Part shown: positions 49,310 to 59,873 of the stretch, piece after piece
Layout of the letters: each line of letters opens with the position of its first letter
How positions within the stretch are numbered: position 1 is the stretch's first letter
NCBI GenBank assembly: GCA_000149225.2
Contig: CM000694.1
Location: 806,001 to 870,000 of the forward strand
DNA length: 64,000 bases
Source: Lachancea kluyveri NRRL Y-12651
Lineage: Eukaryota; Ascomycota; Saccharomycetes; Saccharomycetales; Saccharomycetaceae
Reading direction: 5' to 3'
Translations under genes and position numbers: made by a program
The notes under the pieces: generated by a model
The model's database searches: none
Seen by the model: the letters and a program-made list of their open reading frames with translations, nothing else
Told to the model about the DNA's origin: nothing

Positions 49310-50061
49310 TGCTTCTTTTCTTCTCTCTCCAGGTATCTCGTTCTTCCTTTACCTCTTTTCTAACCTTTTCAACTACTTTGTTGTCCTCTCTAATGATTGA
49401 CCAAACAATCTTTCCCATTCCTCTCGGAGCGCGACCACATATTCGTATCAGGAGATGATTTCGTATATACTGATATACGTATCTAGCGATTTGAATGGCG
49501 TAACATCATTTGAGTTTCTGGTCACGTGAAATGTCACTTTTTTTTTTTGAGAGCCGCTCGTCCAATGGAATAAATGAGCATAATATAAGGGTAACATTAA
49601 CGGAAGCGTATGCTCCGAACGCGGCTGTAACAGAGGAAGCCGACAAAGAAAAGCAAACGCTGGATACAACAGTTGTGTTACACGATTATGATGGATATGG
49701 ACGGTGGATACAGAGAAATGGGTATCAGCATGTTCTGCGTAGGCACTTGATTCCATACTCCGGGTTTAAGTGCTACTTCAAGAAGCCATTCTATTGTCTT
49801 TTTTTTTTGCTTGGTAGGTAAAAATGACCGTTAGGGTGCCGACTTCCTCTCTTCGTCGGTCTTCCTTTTTCTCGGATTCTACTGGATGCTGACAGAGGAA
49901 GCGCGGATTCTTCTAAAATAAATCACCTGTTGTTTTCCTGAAAACTCATCATTGAGTAAACAAGTGAGAAACAAGGCCTCTTTTATATCTATCGAAAGGC
50001 CCCAGATTTTACTGCCTGCGCTCCCAAAGGTTTTCCTTAATTGAATCTTGGAGCAAACACG
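49310..50061. other. TAF5/GCR1 divergent promoter region
   Basis: 752 bases. T-rich tracts at 49536-49548 and 49799-49810. No TACTAAC branch site or other splice acceptor was found before the GCR1 frame. Two open frames on opposite strands (49448-49756 and 49510-49821) overlap and lack features. Confidence 0.5.
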
Positions 50062-51996
50062 ATGAATCGATCACCAACTAAACAAAGTAGTGCATCGAAC
50101 TCGCCAAACGTGATGCACAATCCAACTCCATCGCCAAAATCTAGTACTTGTCAAGCAGTAACAAGTAACGATTTGCCGCTCATGCTTTCTGCGAGCCAAA
50201 TCAAAATCATTTCGATAATGACTTACATTTTGAACAAGTTTTACAATGTCAGTGACAATAGCACAATACAGTCTCTCAAATTGATAGACCTGATAGTAGA
50301 TCAAACCTATCCCGAGAGCTTGACATTGCGTAAGCTGAATGACTCTTTATCCAATAGGCAATATCAGTACTTCAACACAATCTCTCGCAACAAAGATATT
50401 ACACGATGCCCTATCTTTTGTATTGGTATTTATTCAATCTTCAAATGGGGTGGTAATAGAGGGAATGCCATTCGGTTTGACAACTTTACAGAAGTACCCT
50501 TAGTAGGTGATATCTCTCGCTCTGGTACTCCCACAAACGAGTATACACCGAGTGTATCTGAGATACCACACTATTCGACGAACTCTCACGGCAACAAGAT
50601 TTTAAGATCTTCACTCGAACCTCCCAACGAACTCATCGAGGTCTTGTTTCCGTGGCTAAATTTGCTTGAAGAGGATTTTCAAAACAAAGATAGAACCAAT
50701 TATAACTTACACTCACTTTTTGAGTTGTTTCATTTTTTGGGCAAAGTCGTTGTCCAAGACTTAGCGTATTTAAGTTGCACTGGCATTCTACCTCACTTGC
50801 AAAGTATCATTATGGAACATATTCCTAAACTTTACCAATGTATTTTTTTTAAAACTTTTAAAAAAGACTTGCAAAAGGAGATTGATGGAGATTCGGTGCA
50901 AAGCGACTGGTGCAACATACTGATGGATAAGATAGAAGAGAGCTTTATCGAGGTGTCAAAGAAATTTACTGTGGAAAACACCAGACTGACTCAGGAGGTC
51001 AAAGATCTGAAGTTAGAGTTGAGTGATATAAAACAACTCGTGTCGCAGATTTTGCAATCTCAAAGACAGATGCTATCTGGTAGTTCTACGAGCAACAATG
51101 CTTCGAATGGAATCTTAATACTTGACAAGAACTCTATTTCATCCAATCTACTAAATAATTTGGTTAATGGTGAAGAGCAACCTCACTCTTTGGCGCCAAT
51201 AAACATGTTTCCCTCATTGAGCAGCTCGGCCGTTCAGGATACACAGAAGAGGAAATTACCCCTGCCCAATAGCCAACCTTTCTCTCCACAACTGATAGAT
51301 TCGCCCTTTAAAAAATTCAAGTTTGACGAATCCAAATCGCATACAGCTACAGCCAATGGTGCTAATGCTACGACGCTTGATTCTATTCTCTCGAAACCCA
51401 TTACCAGCCCACGAATACCAATTCCTACTTTGACGACGGGAGCCACTCCCACGCAACTATCTTCCCAGTCAGCAACACCGGTAGCAAGCACACGAACAGC
51501 AAAGAGGACAAGCACTTCGAGTAGTACAGGAGGCCCGAACGAGGCTATAAAATACAAGCTATCCCGTGATAATAAAACTATATGGGACTTATACACAGAG
51601 TGGTACCTCGGGTTGCCCGGCAAACCGTCGATTAAATCTCTGATCGAAAAGTTTGGGTGGAGAAGGTGGAAAGTAAGTGACGATTCTCACTTCTTTCCCA
51701 CAAGAAGGATAATCATTGACTATATAGAGAGAGAGTGCAAACGAGGATTACGGTTGGGTAGGTTTTCTCTTGAGCAGGATCGCGAAGAAATAAAAAAAAT
51801 TGTTGCTCAGGATTTGGAGAAGTTTAGGATGAGCAACGGTCTAACACTGAACAGCTTATCTTTATACTTTAGAAATTTGACAAGGGAAAACAAGGAGATA
51901 TGCATGTATGATAACTTTCAAGATTGGTCTTTGCTATTAATAAATGATGATGACAAGAATAAGTACTGTAAAAGACAACAAACTAATGCCGTATAA
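50062..51996 (+). CDS. GCR1: glycolytic gene activator Gcr1
   Basis: 644 residues from the ATG at 50062 (S. cerevisiae 785). Gcr1 binds CTTCC boxes with Gcr2 and Rap1 and drives glycolytic and ribosomal protein genes. The N-terminal part matches the dimer/activation region (LKLIDLIVDQTYPESLTLRKLN, FPWLNLLEEDFQNKDRTNYNLHSLFELF). A leucine-rich coiled segment is at about 310-345. The DNA-binding GCR1_C domain is near the C-terminus (TIWDLYTEWYLGLPGKPSIKSLIEKFGWRRWK as separate short blocks), about residues 505-590. S. cerevisiae GCR1 is known for a large 5' intron; no splice signals were seen here, so a single exon is called. The frame opens seven codons earlier without ATG. Confidence 0.94.
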   Translation: MNRSPTKQSSASNSPNVMHNPTPSPKSSTCQAVTSNDLPLMLSASQIKIISIMTYILNKFYNVSDNSTIQSLKLIDLIVDQTYPESLTLRKLNDSLSNRQYQYFNTISRNKDITRCPIFCIGIYSIFKWGGNRGNAIRFDNFTEVPLVGDISRSGTPTNEYTPSVSEIPHYSTNSHGNKILRSSLEPPNELIEVLFPWLNLLEEDFQNKDRTNYNLHSLFELFHFLGKVVVQDLAYLSCTGILPHLQSIIMEHIPKLYQCIFFKTFKKDLQKEIDGDSVQSDWCNILMDKIEESFIEVSKKFTVENTRLTQEVKDLKLELSDIKQLVSQILQSQRQMLSGSSTSNNASNGILILDKNSISSNLLNNLVNGEEQPHSLAPINMFPSLSSSAVQDTQKRKLPLPNSQPFSPQLIDSPFKKFKFDESKSHTATANGANATTLDSILSKPITSPRIPIPTLTTGATPTQLSSQSATPVASTRTAKRTSTSSSTGGPNEAIKYKLSRDNKTIWDLYTEWYLGLPGKPSIKSLIEKFGWRRWKVSDDSHFFPTRRIIIDYIERECKRGLRLGRFSLEQDREEIKKIVAQDLEKFRMSNGLTLNSLSLYFRNLTRENKEICMYDNFQDWSLLLINDDDKNKYCKRQQTNAV

Positions 51997-52354
51997 TGAC
52001 ATGTGTAATGATATAGAACGCACACTTTTTTTTTTGTATTTTTTTTTTGTCAAGTTGCTTAAAAAGAAGTAACGACGAAATACGTAACGCTCCAAATTGG
52101 CTATAAAAGAGGATTATCTGCTGCTACATGCTATGTTAACTACAAGCTTTTAATGATTTTCCCAAGTCGCTGACTGATATATATCTTTTCATGTGACAAA
52201 AAAAAAAAAAAAAAGGAAAAATGTCCGAGGTGAGACACTTCGAAAATTTCCACGGGATAAAAGAATCAGTACTACTGTGAATTTCATTTGAATAAAACTC
52301 ACAACACTGACAACATTGGTAACACTGACAAGAGAAATATTGATAAGTTGAATA
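51997..52354. other. intergenic region between GCR1 and YTA6
   Basis: 358 bases with T runs at 52027-52049 and an A15-17 run at about 52198-52214, typical terminator and promoter tracts. A short direct repeat of ACTGACAA/ACACTGACAA appears at about 52304-52331. No gene recognised. Confidence 0.5.
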
Positions 52355-54484
52355 ATGCCACAGGACCGATTTGTTATCCCTGTGAACCTTAAGCTGTCCC
52401 AAACTTTAAAACTCTTGTACTCTATAGTGTCGAGTCAGTATAAGAACTGTGAGGAAAAACTACAAGTTAGTAACAAAAAATCAGGGACTACGTTACATGA
52501 CTTGTCCAAAACACTTTCAAGTGTATTAACATATCTAAAAGAAGGTATTCGTAGGGTAGAGATGCATTACCAGGTCGATGACTTATTTTCTTCCAAGGAT
52601 TCGGAGGTTATTGCTATAGTCAATGACCTACGGATACTTGACCAGGATATCAAGGATAGTAAGAAAAAAGTAGAATCAAAACTCTCGGGCATCGAAAAAA
52701 AGAGAGAATCATTATCTCCAACTAACAGTCACATATTTTTGTCAAATATATTGAAAAAGACCCTCACGACCTCACGTAAGAAGGAGCAACTAAAACGTCA
52801 GGAAGAAAAGGAGGCCCAAGATGTTGAGAAACTAAGGCAGGAAAAAAAATTGGAAGAGGAACGAGCATTAAAAGATAAATTAGCTAAAGAACGAGAATTA
52901 GAGGATCAAAGAGCAAGGATGATGGAATTAACCGTTAAGCAACAAGTTGAGGCAGAGGTTGCCACAAGATTATCAAAATCACGCATGGGCGAGGAGAGAG
53001 GTGGACATCGACAGCAAAAACAGGTTAGCAGTGAATTTGCCAAGCCCTCGCACACTCAACTTCGTCGATCTTTAGATGTAAAAAGGCCTGCCAGAAGGTC
53101 CACCGATCAAATGAGAAGAAGAAGTTTAGATGGAGGTACAAGACAGTATAAAGGTAGTGTAGCACACTCACCAGCAACTTCTGTATCTAATTTGAATTCT
53201 GCTAGCGTCAACAGAGCGGCTTTGTTGGCCTGGTCAAATTCTTTGGACGAAAAGCAAGAACCATCAGGAAGAAGGACACTGTCACCAGAACCAGTCGGTC
53301 GCCAACCATCAGTGAAAAAATATGAATACTCTAAACCAGTGGTTCACAGACCGCATATTAGAATTCCTAAAAGAATCACTTCTCAATCCAAGAAAGAGCT
53401 AGTAACAGAGACTGGCGGCAAAGAGCGACAATCTTATTCTAAAAAAAAGGTACCCGTAAGGTCTCCTTCCCTCTCTCCACGAATCACTGAGAAGTCTCCA
53501 GAGCCCGTAAGAGAGCTTACCCCTATGGAAGCAAGGATACGTGAGGTCATGGACAACTTACAAGGTGTTGATGCAGCCGCGTGTGAGCAAATTTTAGACA
53601 ATATTTTGATTTTGGATGAAAAAGTTTATTGGGATGATATTGCTGGTTTAAACAATGCCAAAAATTCGTTGAAGGAAACTGTCGTATATCCCTTTTTAAG
53701 GCCAGATCTTTTTAAGGGCTTGAGAGAGCCCATCAGGGGTATGCTACTTTTTGGGCCACCAGGGACTGGTAAAACCATGATTGCTAAAGCAGTTGCTACA
53801 GAATCTCGTTCAACTTTCTTCAGTATCAGTGCGTCTTCTTTGTTATCAAAATACTTGGGGGAGTCCGAAAAATTGGTTAGAGCGTTGTTTTATCTGGCAA
53901 AAAAGCTGTCACCTTCCATCATATTCGTTGATGAAATCGACTCTCTGTTAACTACTAGATCGGATAACGAAAACGAATCGTCGAGAAGAATAAAGACAGA
54001 GCTTCTAATCCAATGGTCTGCATTATCCAGTGCAACTGCTAAAGAGAATGAAAATACCGGAGACGCCAGCAGAGTGTTGGTATTGGCAGCTACAAATTTA
54101 CCTTGGGCCATCGATGAGGCTGCTCGAAGAAGGTTTTCCAGAAGACTATACATCCCGTTGCCAGAATATGAAACCAGATTATACCACCTCAAGAAACTGT
54201 TGTCGAGACAAAAGAACAATTTATCTGACACAGATTTTGAAATCATAGCCAACCTTACTGAAGGCTATTCGGGTTCAGACATTACATCACTTGCAAAAGA
54301 AGCCGCTATGGAACCTATTAGAGATTTGGGAGATAAATTGATGGATATCAACTTTGAAACCATTAGAGGTGTGTGTTTAAAAGACTTTGAGAAGGCAATG
54401 CTCACGGTAAAAAAGAGTGTCTCTCCTTCTTCATTGGAAAGATTCGAAACATGGGCTGCGGGTTTCGGTAGCACCGGTGCCTAA
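52355..54484 (+). CDS. YTA6: AAA ATPase Yta6/Sap1 (katanin-spastin-like)
   Basis: 709 residues (S. cerevisiae Yta6 754). A long charged coiled-coil part (about residues 110-210, KKEQLKRQEEKEAQDVEK) and a basic, Ser/Pro-rich linker precede a single AAA module. Walker A is GPPGTGKTMIAKA at about residue 467 and Walker B is SIIFVDEIDSLL at about 521; the sensor ATNLPWAIDEAARRRFSRRLY and the Vps4-type C-terminal helices follow. Yta6 is a cortical AAA protein of unclear function in the meiotic-clade group with Vps4, spastin and fidgetin. Its S. cerevisiae duplicate Sap1 is the alternative name; synteny next to GCR1 favours YTA6. Confidence 0.92.
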   Translation: MPQDRFVIPVNLKLSQTLKLLYSIVSSQYKNCEEKLQVSNKKSGTTLHDLSKTLSSVLTYLKEGIRRVEMHYQVDDLFSSKDSEVIAIVNDLRILDQDIKDSKKKVESKLSGIEKKRESLSPTNSHIFLSNILKKTLTTSRKKEQLKRQEEKEAQDVEKLRQEKKLEEERALKDKLAKERELEDQRARMMELTVKQQVEAEVATRLSKSRMGEERGGHRQQKQVSSEFAKPSHTQLRRSLDVKRPARRSTDQMRRRSLDGGTRQYKGSVAHSPATSVSNLNSASVNRAALLAWSNSLDEKQEPSGRRTLSPEPVGRQPSVKKYEYSKPVVHRPHIRIPKRITSQSKKELVTETGGKERQSYSKKKVPVRSPSLSPRITEKSPEPVRELTPMEARIREVMDNLQGVDAAACEQILDNILILDEKVYWDDIAGLNNAKNSLKETVVYPFLRPDLFKGLREPIRGMLLFGPPGTGKTMIAKAVATESRSTFFSISASSLLSKYLGESEKLVRALFYLAKKLSPSIIFVDEIDSLLTTRSDNENESSRRIKTELLIQWSALSSATAKENENTGDASRVLVLAATNLPWAIDEAARRRFSRRLYIPLPEYETRLYHLKKLLSRQKNNLSDTDFEIIANLTEGYSGSDITSLAKEAAMEPIRDLGDKLMDINFETIRGVCLKDFEKAMLTVKKSVSPSSLERFETWAAGFGSTGA

Positions 54485-55463
54485 TAGTACATGGAGTAAA
54501 TCATAGAGAGAGATTTGTTTTTTTTGAAAAATTCATTCCTCTCATCAGAAGGGATCGGGCGCTTTACAGCGTGATATGATACGTTGGTCGGTTCTACGTT
54601 TGATTTCTGGATTCAATTGTCAGTTTTGTAGTATCTGGGATGAGGCTATATTTCGCGATATAATCGAGACAACGAAATGTTCACCTTCTAGCACCTGTGT
54701 TCTAGACTGTTTAACTTGAGAATCTCAAATCGCCAAGTCACCAACTTCTAAAATGAATAATTCAGCTGTGGTATGACACAAGGATGCGCGGGACCTCATA
54801 TTATAGACTCCGGTACAATGTGGACTAACTATTGCAGCCTTCATGTGGTGTGGAAGCGGATCATTTAACGAGTCGAAGGGATCAATTTTAGATACAAATG
54901 CTCCTTCAAAATGCTACTTGGGATTCTGGAAAACCTAAAACCCTATCGGTATTCTATGTAACATTAGGTTGGTAATTTGATAGATGTAACTACTGATTTT
55001 CCGGCAATTCAAAGTTTACCACTTCTTACTAGCTTTGCCTTTTCTAGGACATCATGTCTGTCGGCCCGTCATATGCCAGCAAGTTCTAGACTTTTTTTGT
55101 CAATCACGATACCAAATCAGTAAGATATACGTAGAACTTCTTTCTTTAATCCATTAACGTCTAGCTCCCCTTTTAGTTGTTGTTTTTTTTTTTGTTTTTT
55201 TTTTTTTTTTTTGAATAAATGCATTTATAGCTAATTGTAATCCTTAGTATTAGGTTGTTGTGGAAACTTTCAGTTTATCCTATCATTGCGCATGATAACA
55301 TTTATAGATGTTTTTTTTAAAACCAGAGAGATGGTCGCGGTCTCAACGCGACCATCTCTAAATTTGATAATATTCGTCCGTTTGTTAATGTGTTATAAAA
55401 AGATAGCTCGAATTTTGGCGAAATACTCGCCAGTCACCCAGGATTATCAAGAACTAGAAGGCA
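54485..55463. other. 979-base region between YTA6 and KTR4
   Basis: It contains the YTA6 3' end, a T-rich tract at 55184-55213 and a 13-bp perfect hairpin (55327-55359) about 100 bases before KTR4. A 62-codon frame that overlaps the KTR4 start is judged a shadow. No tRNA was found. Confidence 0.55.
55327..55359. repeat. 13-bp perfect inverted repeat (hairpin) upstream of KTR4
   Basis: AGAGATGGTCGCG at 55327-55339 pairs without mismatch to CGCGACCATCTCT at 55347-55359 around the 7-base loop GTCTCAA. It lies 105 bases before the KTR4 ATG, so it may be in the 5' leader. Confidence 0.9.
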
Positions 55464-56900
55464 ATGGTATCTAGAAGGGTTTTGAAGTCTTCCTTATTGT
55501 ATGGTGCAGTCATCCTGCTAACATGCGGAGTCTTGTTTCACAATTATACAGATGGCACAATGTATGAAAAGTATTATCGCGTCAAGTCGCATGCCAAAAA
55601 CCAGTACGAGCAGTTGATATTCACGGTCAACAGTACGTTAGTGAATACTGGGAATAAGTTTGACGTTGGCAGTCCCAAATCAAGCGACAGTTTTGGCACC
55701 GGTTTGTACCCAGTCGAACAAAAATCAGAAGCAGTTATCCACGACCTTTTACAAAGACTTGACACTCCCATTTATAGCAACGGAACAGATTCCAAAAAAG
55801 TATTCAAGGATAATAAAGATTTTTATTCCAAAATCTTGAGTCAAAACATTGATGAGCCGAAAGTTGACAATTTAGTTCGTCCTGGTGATCCAGATGCGGG
55901 TACTGCGAAAGCAACAATTTTATCGTTGGTACGAAACGAAGATTTGGAAGAAATTTTGGCGTCCATTAAACAGTTTGAACACATGTTTAACCGAAAGTTC
56001 ATGTATCCTTACACCTTTTTGAATGATGGTGAGTTTTCAGAGAATTTCAAGGAGACCATCAAACGAGCCTTACCAAGGGGCAGAAAGGTTCAATTTGGAA
56101 GAATTGAGCCAGATGAATGGAACATGCCATCTTTCATAGACCAAAACAAATACATCTCTAAAATGGAAGTGCTGGAAGAAAAGGGGGTTGGGCATTCGGT
56201 ACAGGAATCATACCATAACATGTGTCGCTTCTACTCTAAGAATTTTTATCATCATCCACTATTGAAAGAGTATAGATACACATGGAGGCTAGAACCAAGT
56301 GTCAATTTCTACTGTGAAATGAATTACGATGTCTTTAAGTTTATGGAAATGAATGAAAAGGTCTATGGGTACACCTTGAATGTTTACGACAATCCACTAT
56401 CCGTTGAAACCTTGTGGCCTAACACTATGGAATTTATAAGGGAGAATCCGCAATACTTACATGGAAATGGCGCATTTGAATGGTTGAAGGAAAACGGCCA
56501 GAAACCAGATAACTTCCAAACTGCTGGTGGTTACTCCACTTGCCATTTCTGGACTAACTTTGAAATTACCGATATGGAATTTCTACGCTCTGAAGCATAC
56601 GAAAAGTATGTACAATTTCTAGATGAAAAAGGCGGGTTTTATTATGAAAGATGGGGTGATGCACCAGTCAGGAGCATCGCATTGGCGCTGTTTACAGACA
56701 AGTCCAAAATCCATTGGTTCAGAGACATCGGCTACAACCATTTCCCGTACACCAACTGCCCTACATGCAGCAGCGACAGGTGCAACGATGATTGTAATCC
56801 TGGAAGATTTTCGCCTTGGACCTCTCTGGACCCAGAAAATTGTCAGGCCACGTGGGTCAAGTATGCAATGACAGAGAAAGATTTAGGCATTTACCACTGA
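55464..56900 (+). CDS. KTR4: Golgi mannosyltransferase Ktr4 (KRE2/MNT1 family)
   Basis: 478 residues (S. cerevisiae 464). It is a type II Golgi protein: short basic N-terminus, one membrane anchor (LLYGAVILLTCGVLFHNY, residues about 10-28), stem, and GT15 catalytic domain. The family marks are FMYPYTFLNDGEF, YRYTWRLEPSVNFYCEMNYDVF with the active-site glutamate, HFWTNFEI, GGFYYERWGDAPVRSIAL and the cysteine-rich end NCPTCSSDRCNDDC. It uses GDP-mannose to extend glycans, probably alpha-1,2 linkages. In S. cerevisiae the gene is on chromosome II (YBR199W), its neighbours here on XVI. Confidence 0.95.
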   Translation: MVSRRVLKSSLLYGAVILLTCGVLFHNYTDGTMYEKYYRVKSHAKNQYEQLIFTVNSTLVNTGNKFDVGSPKSSDSFGTGLYPVEQKSEAVIHDLLQRLDTPIYSNGTDSKKVFKDNKDFYSKILSQNIDEPKVDNLVRPGDPDAGTAKATILSLVRNEDLEEILASIKQFEHMFNRKFMYPYTFLNDGEFSENFKETIKRALPRGRKVQFGRIEPDEWNMPSFIDQNKYISKMEVLEEKGVGHSVQESYHNMCRFYSKNFYHHPLLKEYRYTWRLEPSVNFYCEMNYDVFKFMEMNEKVYGYTLNVYDNPLSVETLWPNTMEFIRENPQYLHGNGAFEWLKENGQKPDNFQTAGGYSTCHFWTNFEITDMEFLRSEAYEKYVQFLDEKGGFYYERWGDAPVRSIALALFTDKSKIHWFRDIGYNHFPYTNCPTCSSDRCNDDCNPGRFSPWTSLDPENCQATWVKYAMTEKDLGIYH

Positions 56901-57357
56901 AAACATTTAGAGTTGTATAGGTTTTCCTAGCTGCAAATATTAGAGTTTAAGAATCTACAAATGTCAAAAGTACAGTATTCGAGCCGGCCCAAGGCTGCAG
57001 ACTTGCCCTTGATACAGATGACTGTATAAATCTATTCGGGTTACGTAGCATGCTTCCCTCCTTCGATGTCCAGTACTTAGGAGGAAGGAAAAATGGTTTC
57101 ACTCTTTTCCAATACTATCTTTATCATTCCCAAACTCAACAACTTCTCCAAATGTCACATGACTTTAACGTCATTTGCCCTCTTCCCGCGTCTTTTTCTG
57201 TGGCAGCACTTGCTTCCGAATCTCCGTGTGCAACGGATACGATGCTTCAACACGGCATCTGCAGAAGGTTGTTACCTCTGGAAAGGTATGGAGACCATCG
57301 TATCGTCCTTCTACTCGTTTTGGTCTAACGCCGAGATATTCTTTGTCGTTGTTTTGA
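56901..57357. other. intergenic region between KTR4 and UBP16
   Basis: 457 bases. Three overlapping plus-strand frames of 60-101 codons are open here, one running 40 bases into UBP16. They have no domain and differ in frame from UBP16, so they are read as chance. No RNA gene recognised. Confidence 0.45.
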
Positions 57358-59661
57358 ATGTCTCAATTGGTTTACTATTCCACTGGCAACTACAATAACG
57401 GAAATAGTATCTGGTTTGATAACTTGTTAAGAACAAACAACAAAAAGTTGCAATTTATAGCTTGCACCGCACTCGCTGCCTTATCCATCTACGTGTTGAC
57501 CCCAAGCTTATCAACCCTACTGTTCAAGAAAAGTGACAAAGATATGTTCTCAAGTTCCAAGAGAAGTGACAAATACACTACAGGACTAATTAACAATAGA
57601 AACGACTGTTTTGCAAACTCTTCTGTGCAAGCCCTGTCCTCATTGCCTAAATTGACTTTGTATTTAAACGATATCTTAAAACAAGCCCAATTTTTGCGTA
57701 ACCTATTGGACAACACCAAACATGATGGTTTGAAAGATTTGAATTCAGGCTCTGGACCACAATCAGCAAAACAAGAAGCAGACACGGAACCGGAGCCACG
57801 GGCAAGACTTCATCCGTTGGACAACAACCCGGACCTTGCCACTCATCTGAACGTATCAAGACCCGTCTTTTCCAATTTTTCCTCAACGGCTACTATCACC
57901 ACTCTTTCTTTGGCAAGAAATGGTGGAGATGAAGAAGGTCCTCTGGCAGATACTGTCCAAAACTCTCCTGCCGGCGAAGAAGTGGCTGAAGGACAAGAAT
58001 CTTCGGAAAACAATCAGAACAGTGCCTTTGCAACAGCCACGACCGACCAAATCCCCGAAATACCAATGCATGAAGGTTTGGCTCAAATTCTGTACCAATT
58101 GCAACAGACAGTCGTATCCAAGACATACATTTCCGTATGGCCTTTTTTGCATGTGATTGAACTTATTTTTGATGCAAGAATTTCCACTGGCCAAAACGAT
58201 GCTCATGAGTTGACGCAGGTTATTTTAGAGACCTTGGAGAAGGAAAATATCAAGCTAAAGAAATTTGTGAAGGATCAATCCCTAAACGTAATTATTCCTG
58301 ACTTTCCGGTTAGAGGTTCTCTGGCAGACCATTTGGTTTGCTTAAATTGTAGAGATTCCTCTAAGGTCAATGTGCATCCATTTTCTATGTACCCATTACC
58401 AGTACCCCAAGAGTCCACAGCCGTCTTGGCGGATATGATCTCGGATAATCAAACAGAAACAATTGAGGGTTATTCTTGTCTATCCTGTAAAATCAGGGCC
58501 ATTTTGTCAAACGAAAAGCAAAGAAATTTTGCAGGTACCTCTGAAAGCGAGAGGAATGTTCTGCAAACTTTGGAGAAAATTCTCCCAGATATCTTTATTA
58601 ATGACGACTTATCCGCTGAACTAACCACCTATATTGACAATTATAACAAGGATGGTGTCAATACAAGCATTCTGAAATCGACCATCGTTAAGAAAACAGT
58701 GGTTGTCGATTCCCCAGAACTACTCATCATACATTTATCTCGTTCCGTGTTCAACGGTATGAACTACACCAGAAATTCCTGCAATGTTGCTTTTGAAGAA
58801 GACCTGGGTTTGCAAGAGCAAATAATAGAGAAAAACAAATGTGTCGGTGTCAACAACGTGAAGTATCGGTTAAGAGCCACTGTCAGACACCAAGGTACTC
58901 ATTCCGCAGGTCATTATGAATGTTATAGGCACAAACCCGATTTTGTAAAAGACGTTGGATCCGGCGAAGTCATCAACAGAAGTCCGGTTGTCGATTTTGG
59001 CATGGACTCTAGCAGAATGGCTGCGAACGTTTACAACCAGGCCGCATCCGCCTCCAACCAATCAGATGTATCTTCGATATCATCCCAGGAATCTGAGCTT
59101 TCCTCAAACGTTCCATTCAGAACTGTTTTCCCCGAGACCGGTGCAACAGTTGCGCGTTCCAATTCAACAGGAGACGATGACTATGTAGTTGGTACTGAAC
59201 CATCATCATCGTCATCCAACGCTCCCAGCAGAAAACCATCCACATTGAAAAAGATTACAGGATTCATTTCGAGGAGATCCTCTGTAGCATCCGCCGCATC
59301 AGAATCGGATTCTACCAACGCATTCATTGATTCTACGGCTTCGCAAACATCAAGTTCACAAAATGGTGGGTTTAGGAGTAGAGTGAACAGTATCGCGTCA
59401 CTGAAGATGGAAAGAAAACAGTCAGTTGATTCAACTACCATATCATCTTCTGGAACCGAATTTACAGCTACTAGTGCTAGTGAGACAGATGACCCTGCCA
59501 CAAATGGCTCCACGATCAAAAGAAGGTTGAAAAAGATAAAGAGCGCCTTGAACTACCCTTACTGGAGAATTTCGGATGCCCAAGTCAAGGAGGCTAAATC
59601 TGGTGAGGTTCTTGGTGAGACAAAATACGTTTACATGATGTACTATGAACGTGTTAATTAG
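57358..59661 (+). CDS. UBP16: ubiquitin-specific protease Ubp16, with a long Ser-rich insertion
   Basis: 767 residues, much longer than the 499 of S. cerevisiae Ubp16, which is anchored in the mitochondrial outer membrane. A hydrophobic segment near residues 32-56 (IACTALAALSIYVL) fits such an anchor. The Cys box is TGLINNRNDCFANSSVQAL with C84; the zinc-knuckle pairs CLNC and CLSC are at about 328 and 380; the His box is HSAGHYECYRH with H519. The last USP strand, YWRISDAQV ... YVYMMYYE, appears only at about 735. In between is about 190 residues of Ser/Thr-rich low-complexity sequence. Further insertions lie at 115-230. The catalytic parts look intact, so activity is likely. Confidence 0.9.
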   Translation: MSQLVYYSTGNYNNGNSIWFDNLLRTNNKKLQFIACTALAALSIYVLTPSLSTLLFKKSDKDMFSSSKRSDKYTTGLINNRNDCFANSSVQALSSLPKLTLYLNDILKQAQFLRNLLDNTKHDGLKDLNSGSGPQSAKQEADTEPEPRARLHPLDNNPDLATHLNVSRPVFSNFSSTATITTLSLARNGGDEEGPLADTVQNSPAGEEVAEGQESSENNQNSAFATATTDQIPEIPMHEGLAQILYQLQQTVVSKTYISVWPFLHVIELIFDARISTGQNDAHELTQVILETLEKENIKLKKFVKDQSLNVIIPDFPVRGSLADHLVCLNCRDSSKVNVHPFSMYPLPVPQESTAVLADMISDNQTETIEGYSCLSCKIRAILSNEKQRNFAGTSESERNVLQTLEKILPDIFINDDLSAELTTYIDNYNKDGVNTSILKSTIVKKTVVVDSPELLIIHLSRSVFNGMNYTRNSCNVAFEEDLGLQEQIIEKNKCVGVNNVKYRLRATVRHQGTHSAGHYECYRHKPDFVKDVGSGEVINRSPVVDFGMDSSRMAANVYNQAASASNQSDVSSISSQESELSSNVPFRTVFPETGATVARSNSTGDDDYVVGTEPSSSSSNAPSRKPSTLKKITGFISRRSSVASAASESDSTNAFIDSTASQTSSSQNGGFRSRVNSIASLKMERKQSVDSTTISSSGTEFTATSASETDDPATNGSTIKRRLKKIKSALNYPYWRISDAQVKEAKSGEVLGETKYVYMMYYERVN

Positions 59662-59873
59662 CATGAATCCACGTATTCACGCCCGATATTTTATATTCTG
59701 ATTGTATACGTGCCTAATGACTTACATTGTTTAAAAGTATGGAATGTTTTTCTGTGGTTTTTTTTTTTTTTTGATTTTTCTTGAGGTTTTCTGTTTTAAT
59801 AATCTCCCAAGTAGTTTGTTTTTAGAAGTAAAAGGAACTCAATAGGGTCAACGATTTAAGCAATATTAACGTA

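Noticed and set aside
57050-57398. Small membrane protein gene upstream of UBP16
   Set aside because: Three frames are open together, none resembles a known protein, and one overlaps the UBP16 start.
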